The notes under the pieces are model-generated. The model did no database searches. It saw only the letters and a program-made list of their open reading frames with translations, and had not been told where the DNA came from. From Eubacteriales bacterium (GTDB lineage Bacteria > Bacillota > Clostridia > Christensenellales > Aristaeellaceae), in contig JAQWCW010000027.1 in the NCBI GenBank assembly GCA_028705775.1, positions 1-36,410 on the forward strand: a stretch of 36,410 nt of DNA. The letters are read 5' to 3'. A program made the translations under genes and the position numbers. How positions within the stretch are numbered: position 1 is the stretch's first letter; every line of letters starts with the position of its first letter. Below are positions 35,302-36,410 of the stretch, piece after piece.

Positions 35302-35922
35302 TTAGGTTCCGGTCGTTTCGGGGGTGAAGGTCGGCTCGTAGACCGACTGCAGAAAGGTTTCGCCCATCGCGGTGGTGAAGCCGTTCTCGCCAACATCAGC
35401 GACCGCTTGATACTGGCCGTCGTGGGTGCGCTTGATGGCCTTCCACTCGATCTCGCCCGTCTGGCGATTGATGGTCTTGCCTTCCTTGGTGGCGTAGCTC
35501 TCCGTCACCGGCTTGGCGCGTACCTTGTAGAGCCAGACGTAACGGTAGTTGTGATTCGACTTCTCCGACTTGAAACCCACAGCGAAATAGCTGGGGGTAT
35601 CGGAAGCGTTGCGAATCAGAACACCGTTGTCGTCGATGGTATTGCCAAAGACCATCTCTTGGATCGTCAGCGGCACGTCCGCCATCTTGGTTTTGAAGGA
35701 TAGTTCAGGGTCCGGGTACAGCACCGAGAATTCCACATCATCGGCATATTGCACATCCGGGTCGGTATTATCCGGGGTGATGGACGCTTCAATCGCGCCA
35801 GCCACCATCTGAAGATCGCCGTAGGTGTGTATGGACTCAGTGTCCGCCGTCAGCGGAGCGATCACCATGTTTTTGAGACCTACGGTCGAAGAGATCGTAG
35901 GAGAGGCGGTAGGAGTAGGCAT
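35302..35922 (-). CDS. Phage major tail protein (phi13 family-like)
   Basis: A 206-residue tube-forming protein. Typical features are GLKNMVIAPLTADTESIHTY near the start, the YADDVEFSVLYPDPELSFK strand pair, and PSYFAVGFKSEKSNHNYRYV with VWLYKVRAKP, as in phi13-type major tail proteins. It makes the tail tube around the tape measure protein. The ATG at 35922 follows GGAGG with 8-nt spacing; a longer in-frame start at 35961 is not needed. A strong stem-loop follows the gene. Confidence 0.88.
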   Translation of the reverse strand: MPTPTASPTISSTVGLKNMVIAPLTADTESIHTYGDLQMVAGAIEASITPDNTDPDVQYADDVEFSVLYPDPELSFKTKMADVPLTIQEMVFGNTIDDNGVLIRNASDTPSYFAVGFKSEKSNHNYRYVWLYKVRAKPVTESYATKEGKTINRQTGEIEWKAIKRTHDGQYQAVADVGENGFTTAMGETFLQSVYEPTFTPETTGT

Positions 35923-35941
35923 ATCAGAATACCTCCAATCG

Positions 35942-36349
35942 TTATTTGAAAAGTTCATCACGAAGGATGCCCTTCATGATGTTGTAGGCCTCGTCCACAC
36001 GCGTATCGAAGGCCGGTCGGACAAAGGGATGTGCAGGCGCGGGAGCCGGGCCGCCGTGCCCTGCCTCCACAGCGTTCGCGTAATAAGCGCCCTTTTCTTT
36101 GTGATGCACACCGATGGTGATGGCTTTACCACCCATGCGGCGTTTTTTCACCTTTCCAGTGTGGATGCTGTCATGAAGCGCGCCAGTAATGATCTTTGGG
36201 TCGCTGGCAGCGTTCGCTATCATCTGCTGTTCGATAGGCACAGCGCCCGCTTCCAGTGCACGGTTAACGCCTGCGCCGAACTCAAGATTCGCAGCCATAT
36301 TCGTCAGGTCATCGCGCAGATCGTCCGCGCCCTGCATTTCAAGCGGCAT
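35942..36349 (-). CDS. HK97 gp10-like tail completion protein
   Basis: A 135-residue protein resembling the HK97-gp10 family of head-tail/tail completion proteins. It has LEMQGADDLRDDLTNM at the start, a KIITGALHDSIHTGKVKK segment typical of the family, GVHHKEKGAYYANAVEAGHG, and the near-universal APAHPFVRPAFDTRVDEA motif towards the end. It would act at the end of the tail tube next to the connector. It lies directly before the major tail protein gene as in other siphoviruses. Confidence 0.87.
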   Translation of the reverse strand: MPLEMQGADDLRDDLTNMAANLEFGAGVNRALEAGAVPIEQQMIANAASDPKIITGALHDSIHTGKVKKRRMGGKAITIGVHHKEKGAYYANAVEAGHGGPAPAPAHPFVRPAFDTRVDEAYNIMKGILRDELFK

Positions 36350-36350
36350 A

Positions 36351-36410
36351 TCAGTTCACATCCTCTCGCAGGCACCATGTCCATTGAACGGTGTATTGTT
36401 TGGTGGCGGT
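36351..36410 (-). CDS. C-terminal end of an upstream structural gene (partial)
   Basis: Only the last 19 codons are inside the window (TATKQYTVQWTWCLREDVN then TGA). The stop lies one base before the ATG of the gp10-like gene. By gene order it is probably a head-tail joining or tail terminator protein. Too little is visible to name it. Confidence 0.6.
   Translation of the reverse strand, partial: TATKQYTVQWTWCLREDVN

Overview
The window joins two unlike pieces of DNA. Positions 1 to about 14.5 kb look like the chromosome of a Gram-positive, Clostridia-type bacterium: GC-rich codon choice, AGGAGG-type ribosome binding sites, and a yerC-pcrA-ligA neighbourhood of the Bacillota kind. From about 14.57 kb to the right edge lies the late end of a siphovirus-like prophage. 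All its genes run leftwards and it continues past the window. No sequence-database search was available, so family names come from recognised motifs.

Chromosomal part. A tightly packed rightward operon (259-10464) carries a TrpR-like regulator (yerC), the PcrA helicase, NAD-dependent DNA ligase LigA, a GNAT acetyltransferase, a 1-phosphofructokinase-type sugar kinase, a second GNAT protein, an alpha/beta hydrolase, a membrane-anchored MurF-like Mur ligase and a D-Ala-D-Ala ligase. It ends in a strong terminator (10480-10519). A convergent three-gene ABC exporter (13063-10528: ATPase plus two ABC-2 permeases, coupled by ATGA overlaps) follows. About 1.1 kb without a convincing protein gene comes next. 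It holds a possible small RNA with its own terminator, two roughly 40-bp direct repeats around a tiny ORF, and a good promoter. That promoter drives the most unusual element here: five head-to-tail 53-bp tRNA-like modules that lack an anticodon arm, running without a gap into an intact tRNA-Val(CAC) with encoded CCA and a terminator.

Prophage part, in transcription order (right to left): C-terminal end of a structural gene, HK97-gp10-like protein, major tail protein, an inserted block (DUF4417 protein, HEXXH metallopeptidase, 58-aa protein), tail assembly chaperone with a -1-frame extension, 1869-aa tape measure protein, DUF4314 protein, distal tail protein, a second inserted block of AT-rich cargo genes with its own promoter and terminator (85-aa protein, 155-aa protein, Nmad3-like protein), a large tail-associated protein with an SH3b domain and a 23-unit decapeptide solenoid, tail fibre, holin, NlpC/P60-type endolysin, an HTH protein and a large serine recombinase. 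A 47-bp imperfect palindrome between the tRNA and the recombinase is a candidate attachment site. Stem-loops, most with a U-tract, follow most late genes or small gene groups, which is denser than usual for a phage late operon.

Best candidates for something undescribed: the anticodon-less tRNA-like array, the Nmad3-type cargo cassette between Dit and Tal, and the metallopeptidase/DUF4417 block between the major tail protein and the chaperone.
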